NCBI RefSeq assembly: GCF_000744815.1
Contig: NZ_JQMQ01000005.1
Location: 124,001 to 188,000 of the forward strand
Origin: Phaeacidiphilus oryzae TH49
GTDB taxonomy: Bacteria; Actinomycetota; Actinomycetes; Streptomycetales; Streptomycetaceae
Length of the DNA: 64,000 bases
Direction: 5' to 3'
A program made the position numbers and the translations under genes. Under the pieces are notes generated by a model. That model saw nothing but the letters and a program-made list of their open reading frames with translations, did not search any database and was not told where the DNA came from. This document shows positions 49,484 to 57,927 of this stretch, in pieces. The number at the start of each line of letters is the position of its first letter. The stretch's first letter is position 1.

Positions 49484-51721
49484 TCAGCCGCGCATCGCCT
49501 CCAGCAGCGCCTCCGGCGCGATCGGCAGCTCGCGTACCCGCACCCCCGTGGCGTGGAAGACCGCGTTGGCGATCGCCGGGCCGATGCCGACCGAGCCGAG
49601 CTCGCCGATGCCGCGCCCGCCGACCGGCCCGGCCAGCGGATCGCGCTCCTCCACGAAGGACAGGTCGAGCTCCGGCACGTCGGCGTTGACCGGGAGGAGG
49701 TAGCCGGCGAGGTTCTTGGAGACGAACCGGCCCAACCGCGGGTCGGTCTCGGTGTGTTCGAGGAGCGCCTGCCCGATCCCCCAGCTGATCCCGCCGATCA
49801 TCTGGCTGCGCGCGGTCAGCGGGTTGACGATCCGGCCGGCGCTGTAGACGCCGGTGACCCGGCTCACCCGGGGGATCGCCAGCTCCGCGTCCACCCGCAC
49901 CTCGACGAAGACCGCGCCGAAGGCGTGGAAGGCGTGGTCCTGGTGGGCCGGGTCCCAGTGCCCGAGCACCGCGAGCCGGCCCTCCGCCTGGGCGGCCTCC
50001 CCCGCCTCGGCGAGCAGCGCCGCCAGCGGCAGCCGCTTCCCGCCGTCCAGCACGGCGTCCGCCCCGTCGATGCCGGTGACCGGGCCGTCCCCGCCGGCCA
50101 GCTCGCCGAGCCGCTCGCGCAGCCGCGCGCAGGCGTCCAGCACCGCGGAGCCGACGCTGAGGGTGGTGGTGGAGCCGTAGGTCCCGGGCGCCTGCGGCAG
50201 TTCGGTGTCGCCCATCTCCAGCTCCACCGCGTCCGGGTCCGCGCCCAGCGCCTCGGCGGCGAGCTGCGGGAGGACGGTGCGCACCCCGTTGCCGATCTCC
50301 TGGACGGCGGCCGCGACCACCACCCTGCCGTCCGGGCCGACCGCCACCAGGGCGTCCGAGGGGTTGCGGAAGCTGTCCATCATGCAGCTCGCCACCCCCC
50401 ACCCGACCAGGTCCCGGCCGTCCCGCAGGGAGCGCGGGGCCATCGGCCGGTCCGCCCAGCCGAAGCGCCGGGCACCCTCGGCGTAGCAGGCCAGAAGCTC
50501 CTTGGAGGAGAACGGCATTCCGCTGGTGGGATGGCGGTCGGCGTGGTTGAGGACGCGGAGGTCCAGCGGATCGATGCCCAGCTCGTAGGCCAGCTCGTCG
50601 ACCGCGCCCTCCAGCGCCACCAGGCCCGGGCCGTCGATCGGCGAGCGCATCGCGGTGGGCAGCACGGTGTGCACCCGGGCCAGCGCGTGCGAGGTCTCGA
50701 TGGCCGGAGCGGCATACAGGGTGCGGCTGCAGGAGGCCGCCAGCTCCACGTAGTCGGCGTGGGTGGCACAGGAGTTGACGGAGTGGTGGCGGACCGCGGT
50801 GAGCCTGCCGTCCCGGGTCGCGCCGAGGGTGATGGTCTGCCGGGTGGGCGGCTGGTAGCCGTGGGCGGTGAAGGCGTCGGCCCGGCTGAGCACCAGCCGC
50901 ACCGGCCGTCCGAGCGCCTTGGCCGCCATCGGGGCGATCAGCTGGTGCGGCCAGACGAAGCCCTTGCAGCCGAAGGCGCCGCCGGTGAACCGGCACACCA
51001 CCCGCACCTTCGCCGGCTCCAGCCGGAAGGCGGCGGCCAGCACGTCCCGTACCGCCAGCACGTTCTGCACCGTGTCGTGCACCAGCAGCCCGCCGTCCGG
51101 CCGCCATTCGGCGAGGGTCGCGGAGGGCTCGATCGGCGAGTGGTGGCGCAGCGCGGTGGCGTACTCCCGGTGGACCACCGCGTCCGCCCGGGCCAGCCCG
51201 GCGTCCACGTCGCCGACCAGGGTCCGGGACGGCGCCCAGGCGACGTCGGGGGCGGGTTCGGCCTCGGCCAGGGCGGAGTCGATGTCGGTCCGCACCGGGC
51301 GCCCGTCCCGGCCCGCCGTCCCGCTGTACTCGGCGCGGACCAGCCAGGCCGCCTGCCGCGCCTCCTCCAGCCGTTCGGCGAGGACCACCGCGATCGGCTG
51401 CCCCTCGTACCAGACGGTGTCCTCCTGGAGCGGGAGGTATCCGCCGGGGGCGTAGGTGAGGCCGGGCTCCTCGATCCGCGGGGCGTTGCGGTGGGTCAGC
51501 ACCGCGACGACCCCGGGGGCCCGCTCCGCCTCTGCGGTGTCCAGGGACGCGATCCGCCCGGCCGGCACCGAGGAGGTGACCAGCACGGCGTGCAGCTGTC
51601 CCGGCGCCGACAGGTCACCCGTGTAGCGGGCCGCGCCGGTGACCTTCTGCCAGGCGTCCGCGCGGGGCCGCGCGCCCGCCCCGGAGACCGGTGATCCGTT
51701 CGAACTCGCGCTGGCGGTCAT
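49484..51721 (-). CDS. Molybdenum hydroxylase large subunit (xanthine dehydrogenase/aldehyde oxidoreductase type)
   Basis: 745-aa molybdenum-cofactor subunit. N-terminal VTGAARYTGDLSAPGQLHAV; GGAFGCKGF (about 246-254) in place of the usual GGGFGGK cofactor loop; LEGAVDELAYELGIDPLDLR; and the catalytic Glu in GGRGIGELGSVG near the C-terminus. It oxidises an aldehyde or N-heterocycle using water. ATG 51721 lies 5 nt after the FAD-subunit stop. Third gene of the operon 2Fe-2S, FAD, Mo, the order seen in YagTSR/PaoABC. Confidence 0.92.
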   Translation of the reverse strand: MTASASSNGSPVSGAGARPRADAWQKVTGAARYTGDLSAPGQLHAVLVTSSVPAGRIASLDTAEAERAPGVVAVLTHRNAPRIEEPGLTYAPGGYLPLQEDTVWYEGQPIAVVLAERLEEARQAAWLVRAEYSGTAGRDGRPVRTDIDSALAEAEPAPDVAWAPSRTLVGDVDAGLARADAVVHREYATALRHHSPIEPSATLAEWRPDGGLLVHDTVQNVLAVRDVLAAAFRLEPAKVRVVCRFTGGAFGCKGFVWPHQLIAPMAAKALGRPVRLVLSRADAFTAHGYQPPTRQTITLGATRDGRLTAVRHHSVNSCATHADYVELAASCSRTLYAAPAIETSHALARVHTVLPTAMRSPIDGPGLVALEGAVDELAYELGIDPLDLRVLNHADRHPTSGMPFSSKELLACYAEGARRFGWADRPMAPRSLRDGRDLVGWGVASCMMDSFRNPSDALVAVGPDGRVVVAAAVQEIGNGVRTVLPQLAAEALGADPDAVELEMGDTELPQAPGTYGSTTTLSVGSAVLDACARLRERLGELAGGDGPVTGIDGADAVLDGGKRLPLAALLAEAGEAAQAEGRLAVLGHWDPAHQDHAFHAFGAVFVEVRVDAELAIPRVSRVTGVYSAGRIVNPLTARSQMIGGISWGIGQALLEHTETDPRLGRFVSKNLAGYLLPVNADVPELDLSFVEERDPLAGPVGGRGIGELGSVGIGPAIANAVFHATGVRVRELPIAPEALLEAMRG

Positions 51722-51726
51722 GGAGT

Positions 51727-52767
51727 TCACCGTCCTTCCGAGGTTCCGGCCCGGTCGAGGTCCCGCTCGCCGAGCACGGTCTCGACCAGCACACGGGCGG
51801 CGGCCCGCCTGGCCAGGTCGAGCTTGAAGACGTTGCCGGGCAGCGGAGCGGCCTCCGCCAGATCCTCCTCCAGGCCGTCGGCGACGGCGTTGCGCAGCAC
51901 CGCCTCGTCCGCGAACACGCCGGCCAGCGCCCGCTCGGTGGCCGGCAGCCGCCACGGCCGGGCGGCCACCGCGCCCAGCGCCAGCCGGGCCCCGACCACC
52001 GTCTCGTCGTCCAGCTCCACCGCCGCCGCGGCCGAGACCAGGGCGAACTCGTAGGAGGCCCGCTCGCGGACCTTGAGGTAGCGGGAGCGGGCGGTGTCCG
52101 GGGCGGCCGGCACGGTGAGCCCGGTGATCAGCTCCCCCGGGGCCAGCACATGGTCCTCCTCGGGCCGGTCGCCGGGCAGCCGGTGGAGGTCGCGCACCGG
52201 CAACTCCCGCGCCCCGTCCGCCCCCAGGACCTGGACGACGGCGTCCAGCGCGGCCAGCGCCACCGCCAGGTCCGAGGGGTGGGCGGCGACGCAGCGGTGC
52301 TCCGGCCCGGTGCCGATGATCGCCGCCGTCCGGTGCTCGCCCTCCCTGGCACTGCAGCCGCTGCCGGGCCGGCGCTTCTCGCAGGGCAGTTCGCGCTCGG
52401 CCCGGAAGTACGGGCAGCGGGTGCGCTGCAGGAGGTTGCCGCCCATGGTGGCCATGTTGCGCAGCTGCGGGGAGGCGCTCAGCTCCAGCGCCTGGGCGAT
52501 CGCCGGGTAGTGCCGGCGCACCGCGGGGTGGGCGGCGACGTCGCTCATCCTGGCCAGGGCGCCGATCCGGAGCCCCTCCGGACCGGCCTCGATCCCGGTG
52601 AGCGGCAGCCGCGAGATGTCCACCAGCAGCGCGGGCTCGGCGATGTGCTCCTTCATCAGGTTGACCAGCTCGGTGCCGCCGGCGATCAGCCGGGCCCCGG
52701 GCTCGGCGGCCAGCGCGGCGACCGCCCCGGCGGGTTCGCTGACCCGCAGATAGTCGACGTCACGCAC
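51727..52767 (-). CDS. Molybdenum hydroxylase FAD-binding subunit with Cys-rich insert
   Basis: 346 aa. FAD site LIAGGTELVNLMKEHI (about 27-42) and NMATMGGNLLQRTRC. Between residues about 115 and 160 lies the Cys set RTRCPYFR, ELPCEKR, GSGCSA and EHRCVAAHPSDLA, the pattern that in E. coli PaoB (YagS) holds an extra [4Fe-4S] cluster. The C-terminal CO dehydrogenase flavoprotein domain follows. The GTG start overlaps the 2Fe-2S gene by 8 nt, with GGAGGAG upstream. Confidence 0.9.
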   Translation of the reverse strand: MRDVDYLRVSEPAGAVAALAAEPGARLIAGGTELVNLMKEHIAEPALLVDISRLPLTGIEAGPEGLRIGALARMSDVAAHPAVRRHYPAIAQALELSASPQLRNMATMGGNLLQRTRCPYFRAERELPCEKRRPGSGCSAREGEHRTAAIIGTGPEHRCVAAHPSDLAVALAALDAVVQVLGADGARELPVRDLHRLPGDRPEEDHVLAPGELITGLTVPAAPDTARSRYLKVRERASYEFALVSAAAAVELDDETVVGARLALGAVAARPWRLPATERALAGVFADEAVLRNAVADGLEEDLAEAAPLPGNVFKLDLARRAAARVLVETVLGERDLDRAGTSEGR

Positions 52768-53323
52768 CGGCCGTCTCCTCCGCCCGCTGCCGCCCCCGCT
52801 GCCCGGCTCCCACCGCGGTCTCGCCGGCGGCCGCCGCGGTCTCCCCGGCCGCCGCCCGGACCGCCCGCACGATGTGCTCGTAGGCGGCACAGCGGCAGAT
52901 GTTGCCGCTCATCCACTCGCGGATCTCCGCGTCACTGCCGGCGTGCCCCTCGGCGATGCAGGCGGCCGCGGACATCAGCTGGCCGGGCGTGCAGTATCCG
53001 CACTGGAAGGCGTCGTGTTCGACGAAGGCGCGCTGCACCGGAGCCGGCGCGCCGGCACTGCCGAGGCCCTCGACGGTGGTGATCTCGCGCCCGTCCTGCA
53101 TCAGGGCCAGCGTCAGGCAGGAGTTGACCCGCCGGCCGTCCAGATGCACGGTGCAGGCCCCGCACTCGCCGCGGTCGCAGCCCTTCTTCGTGCCGGTCAG
53201 GCCGAGGGTCTCTCTCAGGACGTCGAGGAGGGTCTGCCGCGGCTCGACCTCGATCCGGTGGTCCGTACCGTTGACCCGCAAAGTCAGCGGGCGACCGTGC
53301 TCCGTCCCGGTGCTACCAGGCAT
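52760..53323 (-). CDS. Molybdenum hydroxylase 2Fe-2S subunit
   Basis: 187 aa. Plant-type ferredoxin cluster KKGCDRGECGACTVHLDGRR and a second cluster FQCGYCTPGQLMSAAAC..NICRCAAYEHIV. The N-terminus lacks the twin-Arg signal found in periplasmic PaoA/YagT, so the complex is cytosolic. The C-terminus has an Ala/Glu/Gly extension with a repeated GETA. ATG 53323; first gene of the three-gene operon. The 178 bp upstream contains GATCGTGCGATC, an inverted repeat, but no clear promoter. Confidence 0.93.
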   Translation of the reverse strand: MPGSTGTEHGRPLTLRVNGTDHRIEVEPRQTLLDVLRETLGLTGTKKGCDRGECGACTVHLDGRRVNSCLTLALMQDGREITTVEGLGSAGAPAPVQRAFVEHDAFQCGYCTPGQLMSAAACIAEGHAGSDAEIREWMSGNICRCAAYEHIVRAVRAAAGETAAAAGETAVGAGQRGRQRAEETAGA

Positions 53324-53501
53324 GGCTGCCGCTCTCCGTCACTCATCGGTGGTTCTCGGCGATGGGATCGTGCGATCGTGCCGACGCGCTCGGAACGCAC
53401 TCAGCATCCCCCGCCGGGCCCGGTGCGCTCAAGCGGCTTCGGGCAACCCATCGGGCTGATCGGGAGAACGGCAGGTGGTGGGGTTCTCGGGCGGTGGCGG
53501 C

Positions 53502-54893
53502 TCAGTCCGGCGGCCCGGAGGCCAGAGTGACGGTTCCGGAGTGGGCGGCTCCGTTGGCGTCGGTCCACTGCACCGCCACCCTGTCCCCCGGGTGGTGGAC
53601 CGAGACCAGGTCGGTGAGGGTGCTGGGGTCGCTGACACCGTGCCCGTCGAAGCCGGTGATCACGTCTCCCGAGGTGATCCCGGCCGATCCGGCGGGACCA
53701 CCCGGGATCAGCCCCTCGACCAGCGCGCCGGACTGCGCCCCGGCCCCCGGACCGCCGCCGGAGCCCGAGCCCGAGCCCGAGCCCGACCCGGAGCCGCCCG
53801 CGCTCGGCGTGCTGACCTGGACGCCGAGCATCGCGGTCGCCCCGATGTGGACGCCGCCGGACTCGTGCCCGCTGTCGATCCTGGCGCGGGTCTGCACCGC
53901 CGTGTCGATCGGTACGGCGAAGCCCTGGCCGGAGCCGCTGGAGCCGCCGCCCATCTGGAAGCCGGCCGAGGCCGCGGTGTCCACCCCGACCACCCGGCCC
54001 TGGGAGTCCACCAGCGGCCCGCCCGAGTCGCCGGGCTGGACGTCCGCGTCGACCTCGATCAGGTCGCGGAGCTCCTCGCTGGAGCCGGTGGCCTCGTCCC
54101 GTGCGGTGATCGCCTGGTGGAGTGCGGTGACGCTGCCCGGCGCGGCCTGGGCGGCCCCCTGGCCGCCGGCGTTGCCTATCGCCGTGACCTGGTCGCCGAC
54201 GCCCACTCCCGAGGAGCTGCCGACGTTGGCCGCGGTCAGCCCGGAGGCGTTCCGCAGCCGCAGTACGGCCAGGTCGTGGCCGCGGTCGTAGCCGACCACG
54301 TCGGCGGTGTAGCTGCGGTGGTTGCCCAGATCGGTGGCCTTGATCCGGGTCGCCCCGTCGATCACGTGGTTGTTGGTCAGCACTTCGCCCGAAGAGGTGA
54401 GGACGATCCCGGTGCCCTCCGCCTGGATGCCCTGGTAGCCCAGGGTGGTGGTGATGTCCACCAGCGACGGGGCGACCGAGGCGGCGACCCCGCTGAGGGT
54501 GCCGCCGGGCGAGGCGCTCGGGTTGCGCTGCGGATTCTGCGGGTTCTGGCTGGCGGGCGCGGTCGGCATCCCGGAGGGCTGACCGGCGGGCGGGGCCGCG
54601 GAGGCTCCCGAACCGCCCCATACGGCGTGGCCGATGCCTATCCCGGCGCCGACCGCCACGCCGGTCGCGACCAGTGCGGCGAGGGTGTTGCGGGCTCGGT
54701 GCCGGCGCCGCGGCCGCTCGTTCCACGGCCCCTGCGGCGGTGGCCAGGACGGATCCGGGTGGAACCACCCCCCGTCCTGTCCGCCGCCCTGACCGGCGGC
54801 CCACCGGCCCTCGGACGGGTACCCCTGGTCGCCTTCCGGCCCGGGACCGCGGCCTTCGCCGTGGTCGCCACCGCTTCCGTAACCCTGGCTCAT
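53502..54893 (-). CDS. HtrA/DegP-like membrane-anchored serine protease with PDZ domain
   Basis: 463 aa. Cytoplasmic Gly/Pro-rich N-terminus, one TM helix (NTLAALVATGVAVGAGIGIG, about 69-88), then an extracytoplasmic trypsin-like domain with His176 (LTNNHVID), Asp207 (GHDLAVLRL) and Ser290 (QPGDSGGPLVD). A Gly-Ser repeat linker (about 375-395) leads to one PDZ domain (GALVEGLIPGGPAGSAGITS..GDVITGFDGHGV). Envelope quality-control protease. ATG 54893. A GAGAGG-TCGG-CCTCTC inverted repeat lies just upstream at 54909-54924. Confidence 0.93.
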   Translation of the reverse strand: MSQGYGSGGDHGEGRGPGPEGDQGYPSEGRWAAGQGGGQDGGWFHPDPSWPPPQGPWNERPRRRHRARNTLAALVATGVAVGAGIGIGHAVWGGSGASAAPPAGQPSGMPTAPASQNPQNPQRNPSASPGGTLSGVAASVAPSLVDITTTLGYQGIQAEGTGIVLTSSGEVLTNNHVIDGATRIKATDLGNHRSYTADVVGYDRGHDLAVLRLRNASGLTAANVGSSSGVGVGDQVTAIGNAGGQGAAQAAPGSVTALHQAITARDEATGSSEELRDLIEVDADVQPGDSGGPLVDSQGRVVGVDTAASAGFQMGGGSSGSGQGFAVPIDTAVQTRARIDSGHESGGVHIGATAMLGVQVSTPSAGGSGSGSGSGSGSGGGPGAGAQSGALVEGLIPGGPAGSAGITSGDVITGFDGHGVSDPSTLTDLVSVHHPGDRVAVQWTDANGAAHSGTVTLASGPPD

Positions 54894-55094
54894 CTCGTCA
54901 CGCCTCCGAGAGGTCGGCCTCTCACGGCCCTCCTGGCCATCATGCGCGCGGCCCGGTTAAGCCGGGAGTCAAGGCTGACGCGCATGCCGGACCCATCCTC
55001 CGGGCAAAGGGGATATTCCGCCACCAATGCATCTTTACCTGGCAGTCACCCGGCGTTCGTGATCGTGAAACACCTGAGGACGACGATAGTCGGC

Positions 55095-55628
55095 ATGGAT
55101 ACCCTGCGCCCGCTGAGGCTCCGTCAAACCACCGCGGCGGACACCCTGTTCATGGTCCGCGCGGCCGACCGGCGGGATCTGGACGCCGCCCGCGAGCTGC
55201 ACGGCCGCTGCTCGGCACGCAGCCTGCGCAGCCGATACCACGGTCCGCTCCGGGACGCCGACCGATATCTCGACCATCTGCTGGACCGCCGGTTCGGCCG
55301 CAGCCTGGGCGTGTGGGCCGACGGCCGGCTGATCGCCCTCGGCCATCTCCTCCGGGACCCGGCCGAACCGGCGGCCGCCGAGCTCGCCCTGCTGGTGGAG
55401 GACGCCTGGCAGCACCGCGGCGTCGGCGCCGCGCTGGCCCGCGAGCTCCTGGCGGACGCCCACGACCAGGGGCTGCGCGAGGTCTGGGCACTGGCCCAGA
55501 CCGCCAACGACGCGATGCTCGCCACCATGCGCGGCCTGGGCCTCCCGCTGGACTACGAGGTCGCGGACGGGACCATCACCGTCACGGCCTCGGTCGGCTC
55601 GACGGAGGCGGTGGAGGCCCTGGCCTGA
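55095..55628 (+). CDS. GNAT N-acetyltransferase
   Basis: 177 aa. RAADRRDLDAARELHGRCSARSLRSRYHGP at the start, LGVWADGRLIALGHLL, and the acetyl-CoA loop VEDAWQHRGVGAALARELL (R/Q-x-x-G-x-G/A pattern HRGVGA). It resembles the GNAT domain fused to acyl-CoA synthetases of the Pat type but stands alone. No strong ribosome site; GATAGT sits 4 nt before the ATG, so the transcript may be leaderless. Convergent with glmS (24 bp). Confidence 0.85.
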   Translation: MDTLRPLRLRQTTAADTLFMVRAADRRDLDAARELHGRCSARSLRSRYHGPLRDADRYLDHLLDRRFGRSLGVWADGRLIALGHLLRDPAEPAAAELALLVEDAWQHRGVGAALARELLADAHDQGLREVWALAQTANDAMLATMRGLGLPLDYEVADGTITVTASVGSTEAVEALA

Positions 55629-55652
55629 CCACCGCCCACGCCCGCCGCCGTG

Positions 55653-57548
55653 CTACTCCACCGTGACGGACTTCGCCAGGTTCCGCGGCTTGTCCACGTC
55701 CCGGCCCAGCGCCACCGCCGCGTGGTAGGCGAGCAGCTGGAGCGGGATGCCGAGGAGGATCGGGTCCAGTTCCGGCTCGTTCCGCGGCACCAGAACGGTG
55801 TCCTCGGCGAGCTTGACGTCCGGGGCGGTGTGCCCCACCATCAGCACCCGGCCGCGCCGAGCCCGGATCTCCCCCAGGGTGGTGAGGTTCTTCTCCAGCA
55901 GCTCGTCGTCCGGCACCACCGCCACGGTCGGCAGCTCCGGCCCGATCAGCGCCAGCGGCCCGTGCTTGAGCTCGCTCGCCGGGTAGGCCTCGGCGTGGAC
56001 GTACGAGACCTCCTTGAGCTTCTGGGCGCCCTCCCGGGCCACCGGCCAGCCGCGCACCCGGCCGACGAACATCATCCCGGGGTGGTCGGCGTACCGCTTG
56101 GCCAGCTCGGCGATCTGACCGGTCTTCTTCTCGTGGTCGAGGATCTGCCGGATCTGGTCCGGCAGCGCCTTCAGTCCGGCGCAGATCCGCCGCCCGTCGG
56201 CCGGCGAGAGGTCGTGCACCCGGCCGAAGTGCAGCGCGATCAGCGCGAAGGCCACCACCGTCGAGGTGAAGGCCTTGGTGGAGGCCACCGAGATCTCCGG
56301 GCCGGCGTGGAGGTACAGCCCGCCGTCGCACTCCCGGGCGATCGCCGAGCCCACGGTGTTGACCACGCCGAGCACCCGCCCGCCCTTGCGCTTGATCTCC
56401 TGCACCGCCGCCAGCGTGTCGTAGGTCTCGCCGGACTGGCTGACCGCGATGTAGAGGGTGTCGGCCTCGATCACCGGGTTGCGGTAGCGGAACTCGGAGG
56501 CCGGCTCGGCGTGGGCGGGCACCCGGGAGAGCTCCTCGATCAGCTGCGCGCCCAGCTCGCCCGCGTAGTACGCGGAGCCGCAGCCGAGGACCTTCACCCG
56601 GCGGAAGGCCCGCGCCTCCCGCGGGTCCAGGTTGAGACCGCCCAGGTGGGCGGTGGCGAACCGGTCGTCGATCCGGCCGCTCAGGGTGCGCTCGACGGCG
56701 GCCGGCTGCTCGTGGATCTCCTTGGCGAGGAAGTGCTCGTACTCGCCGGTGTCGAAGGAGCCGACCTCCCAGTCCACCGTGGAGGGCTGCTTGGCGGTGG
56801 CCCGGGCGTCCTCGGTGAAGGTGCGGAAGCCGTCCGCGCGGACCACGGCGAGTTCGCCGTCGTCCAGGTGGACGACCTGGCGGGTGTAGCGGACCAGCGC
56901 GGCCACGTCGGAGGCGGCGAACATCTCCTTCTCGCCGATGCCCAGCACGATCGGGCTGCCGTTGCGGGCGACCACGATCCGGTCCGGCTGCTCGGCGTCC
57001 AGCACGGCGACCCCGTAGGTGCCGACGACCTGCTGGAGGCTGCGGCGGACCGCCTCCTCCAGGTCCCCGTCCGCCTCGGCCAGCTGGGCGGAGACCAGGT
57101 GGGCGAGCACCTCGGTGTCGGTCTCCGAGAGGAACTCGGCGCCCTCGTCCCGCAGCCGGGCGCGCAGTTCGTCCGCGTTCTCCAGGATGCCGTTGTGGAC
57201 CACCGCGATCCGCCCGGCGCGGTCGGTGTGGGGGTGGGCGTTGGCGTCCGAGGGCTCGCCGTGGGTGGCCCAGCGGGTGTGGCCGATCCCGGCGCCGCCC
57301 TTGAAGCGGGCCGGCACGGTCTCGGCGAGGTCGGCGACCCTGCCCTTGGTCTTGCGCACCCGCAGCTCGCGCGGGGCGTCCTGGTGCGCGCCCCGGGCGC
57401 CCTTGGCCGCCTTGGCGCCCTTGGCGCCCGCCGGGGGCGCGACGGCGATACCGGCCGAGTCGTAGCCCCGGTACTCCAGCCGCTGCAGTCCCTCCAGCAG
57501 GATGGGCGCGGCGTCCCGCGGGCCGATGTAGGCGACGATCCCGCACAT
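55653..57548 (-). CDS. glmS: Glutamine--fructose-6-phosphate transaminase (isomerizing)
   Basis: 631-aa enzyme that makes glucosamine 6-phosphate, first step to peptidoglycan amino sugars. Cys2 in MCGIVAYIG is the glutaminase nucleophile; HTRWATHGEP and HNGILENADELR complete that domain. Two SIS domains follow (LGCGSAYYAGELGAQLIEE, SQSGETYDTLAA, STKAFTSTVVA), and the C-terminus DKPRNLAKSVTVE is standard. An insertion of Ala/Gly/Lys repeats (GAKGAKAAKGARGA, about 41-54) is unusual. ATG follows AAGGAG. It is preceded by a 91-aa leaderless gene 34 bp away. Confidence 0.96.
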   Translation of the reverse strand: MCGIVAYIGPRDAAPILLEGLQRLEYRGYDSAGIAVAPPAGAKGAKAAKGARGAHQDAPRELRVRKTKGRVADLAETVPARFKGGAGIGHTRWATHGEPSDANAHPHTDRAGRIAVVHNGILENADELRARLRDEGAEFLSETDTEVLAHLVSAQLAEADGDLEEAVRRSLQQVVGTYGVAVLDAEQPDRIVVARNGSPIVLGIGEKEMFAASDVAALVRYTRQVVHLDDGELAVVRADGFRTFTEDARATAKQPSTVDWEVGSFDTGEYEHFLAKEIHEQPAAVERTLSGRIDDRFATAHLGGLNLDPREARAFRRVKVLGCGSAYYAGELGAQLIEELSRVPAHAEPASEFRYRNPVIEADTLYIAVSQSGETYDTLAAVQEIKRKGGRVLGVVNTVGSAIARECDGGLYLHAGPEISVASTKAFTSTVVAFALIALHFGRVHDLSPADGRRICAGLKALPDQIRQILDHEKKTGQIAELAKRYADHPGMMFVGRVRGWPVAREGAQKLKEVSYVHAEAYPASELKHGPLALIGPELPTVAVVPDDELLEKNLTTLGEIRARRGRVLMVGHTAPDVKLAEDTVLVPRNEPELDPILLGIPLQLLAYHAAVALGRDVDKPRNLAKSVTVE

Positions 57549-57582
57549 GGGCGGTCTCCTTCCGTTCGGACTCTCCGGTAGG

Positions 57583-57858
57583 TCACCCGTAGACGAGGCG
57601 ACGCAGTTGACGCACCGACAGTTCCGGTGCGGCGACGCGGTGGGCGGGCAGCTCGGCCGCGAGGCGGTCGAAGATCTGCGTGTTGGTCAGACCCCGCGCC
57701 TGCAGCTCCGCATGGCGCCGGCGGACGTACTCCTCGGTGGTCTCGGAGAAGTACGCGAGGACGTCGGCCACCACCCGGGCGGCCTCGCCGGGACCGAGAT
57801 GGGTGGTCCGGGTGAGATACGCGATCAGGTCCTCATGGGCCGGGCGGGAGCTGGGCAT
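57583..57858 (-). CDS. Small hypothetical protein upstream of glmS (91 aa)
   Basis: No family recognised. Helical and charged: PAHEDLIAYLTRTTHLGPGE, YFSETTEEYVRRRHAELQAR, LTNTQIFDRLAAELPAHRV. The pattern hints at a small DNA- or protein-binding fold. ATG 57858 is 8 nt after TAGGGT and a TTGACT lies 16 bp further, a near-consensus promoter giving a leaderless mRNA; the longer reading from a TTG at 57894 would start in the -35 box and is rejected. It is followed by glmS after 34 bp, so it may be the operon's regulator. Confidence 0.8.
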   Translation of the reverse strand: MPSSRPAHEDLIAYLTRTTHLGPGEAARVVADVLAYFSETTEEYVRRRHAELQARGLTNTQIFDRLAAELPAHRVAAPELSVRQLRRLVYG

Positions 57859-57866
57859 GGCCAGAG

Positions 57867-57894
57867 ACCCTACGGATTCTCGGAGGGAAGTCAA
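57867..57894 (-). promoter_or_regulatory. Promoter TTGACT-N16-TAGGGT for the glmS unit
   Basis: -35 at 57894-57889 and -10 at 57872-57867 on the minus strand. The -10 ends 8 nt before ATG 57858. The best housekeeping promoter in the window. Confidence 0.7.
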
Positions 57895-57896
57895 AG

Positions 57897-57922
57897 AATC
57901 CTGCCCGATATCGGGCAGGATT
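57897..57922. terminator. 26-bp perfect palindrome between lnt end and glmS-unit promoter
   Basis: Arms AATCCTGCCCGAT and ATCGGGCAGGATT meet at GATATC. It lies 5 bp after the lnt stop and is followed on that strand by CTTTGA, so it can terminate lnt. It also sits 2 bp from the -35 box of the next promoter and may act as an operator. Confidence 0.65.
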
Positions 57923-57927
57923 ACGCT

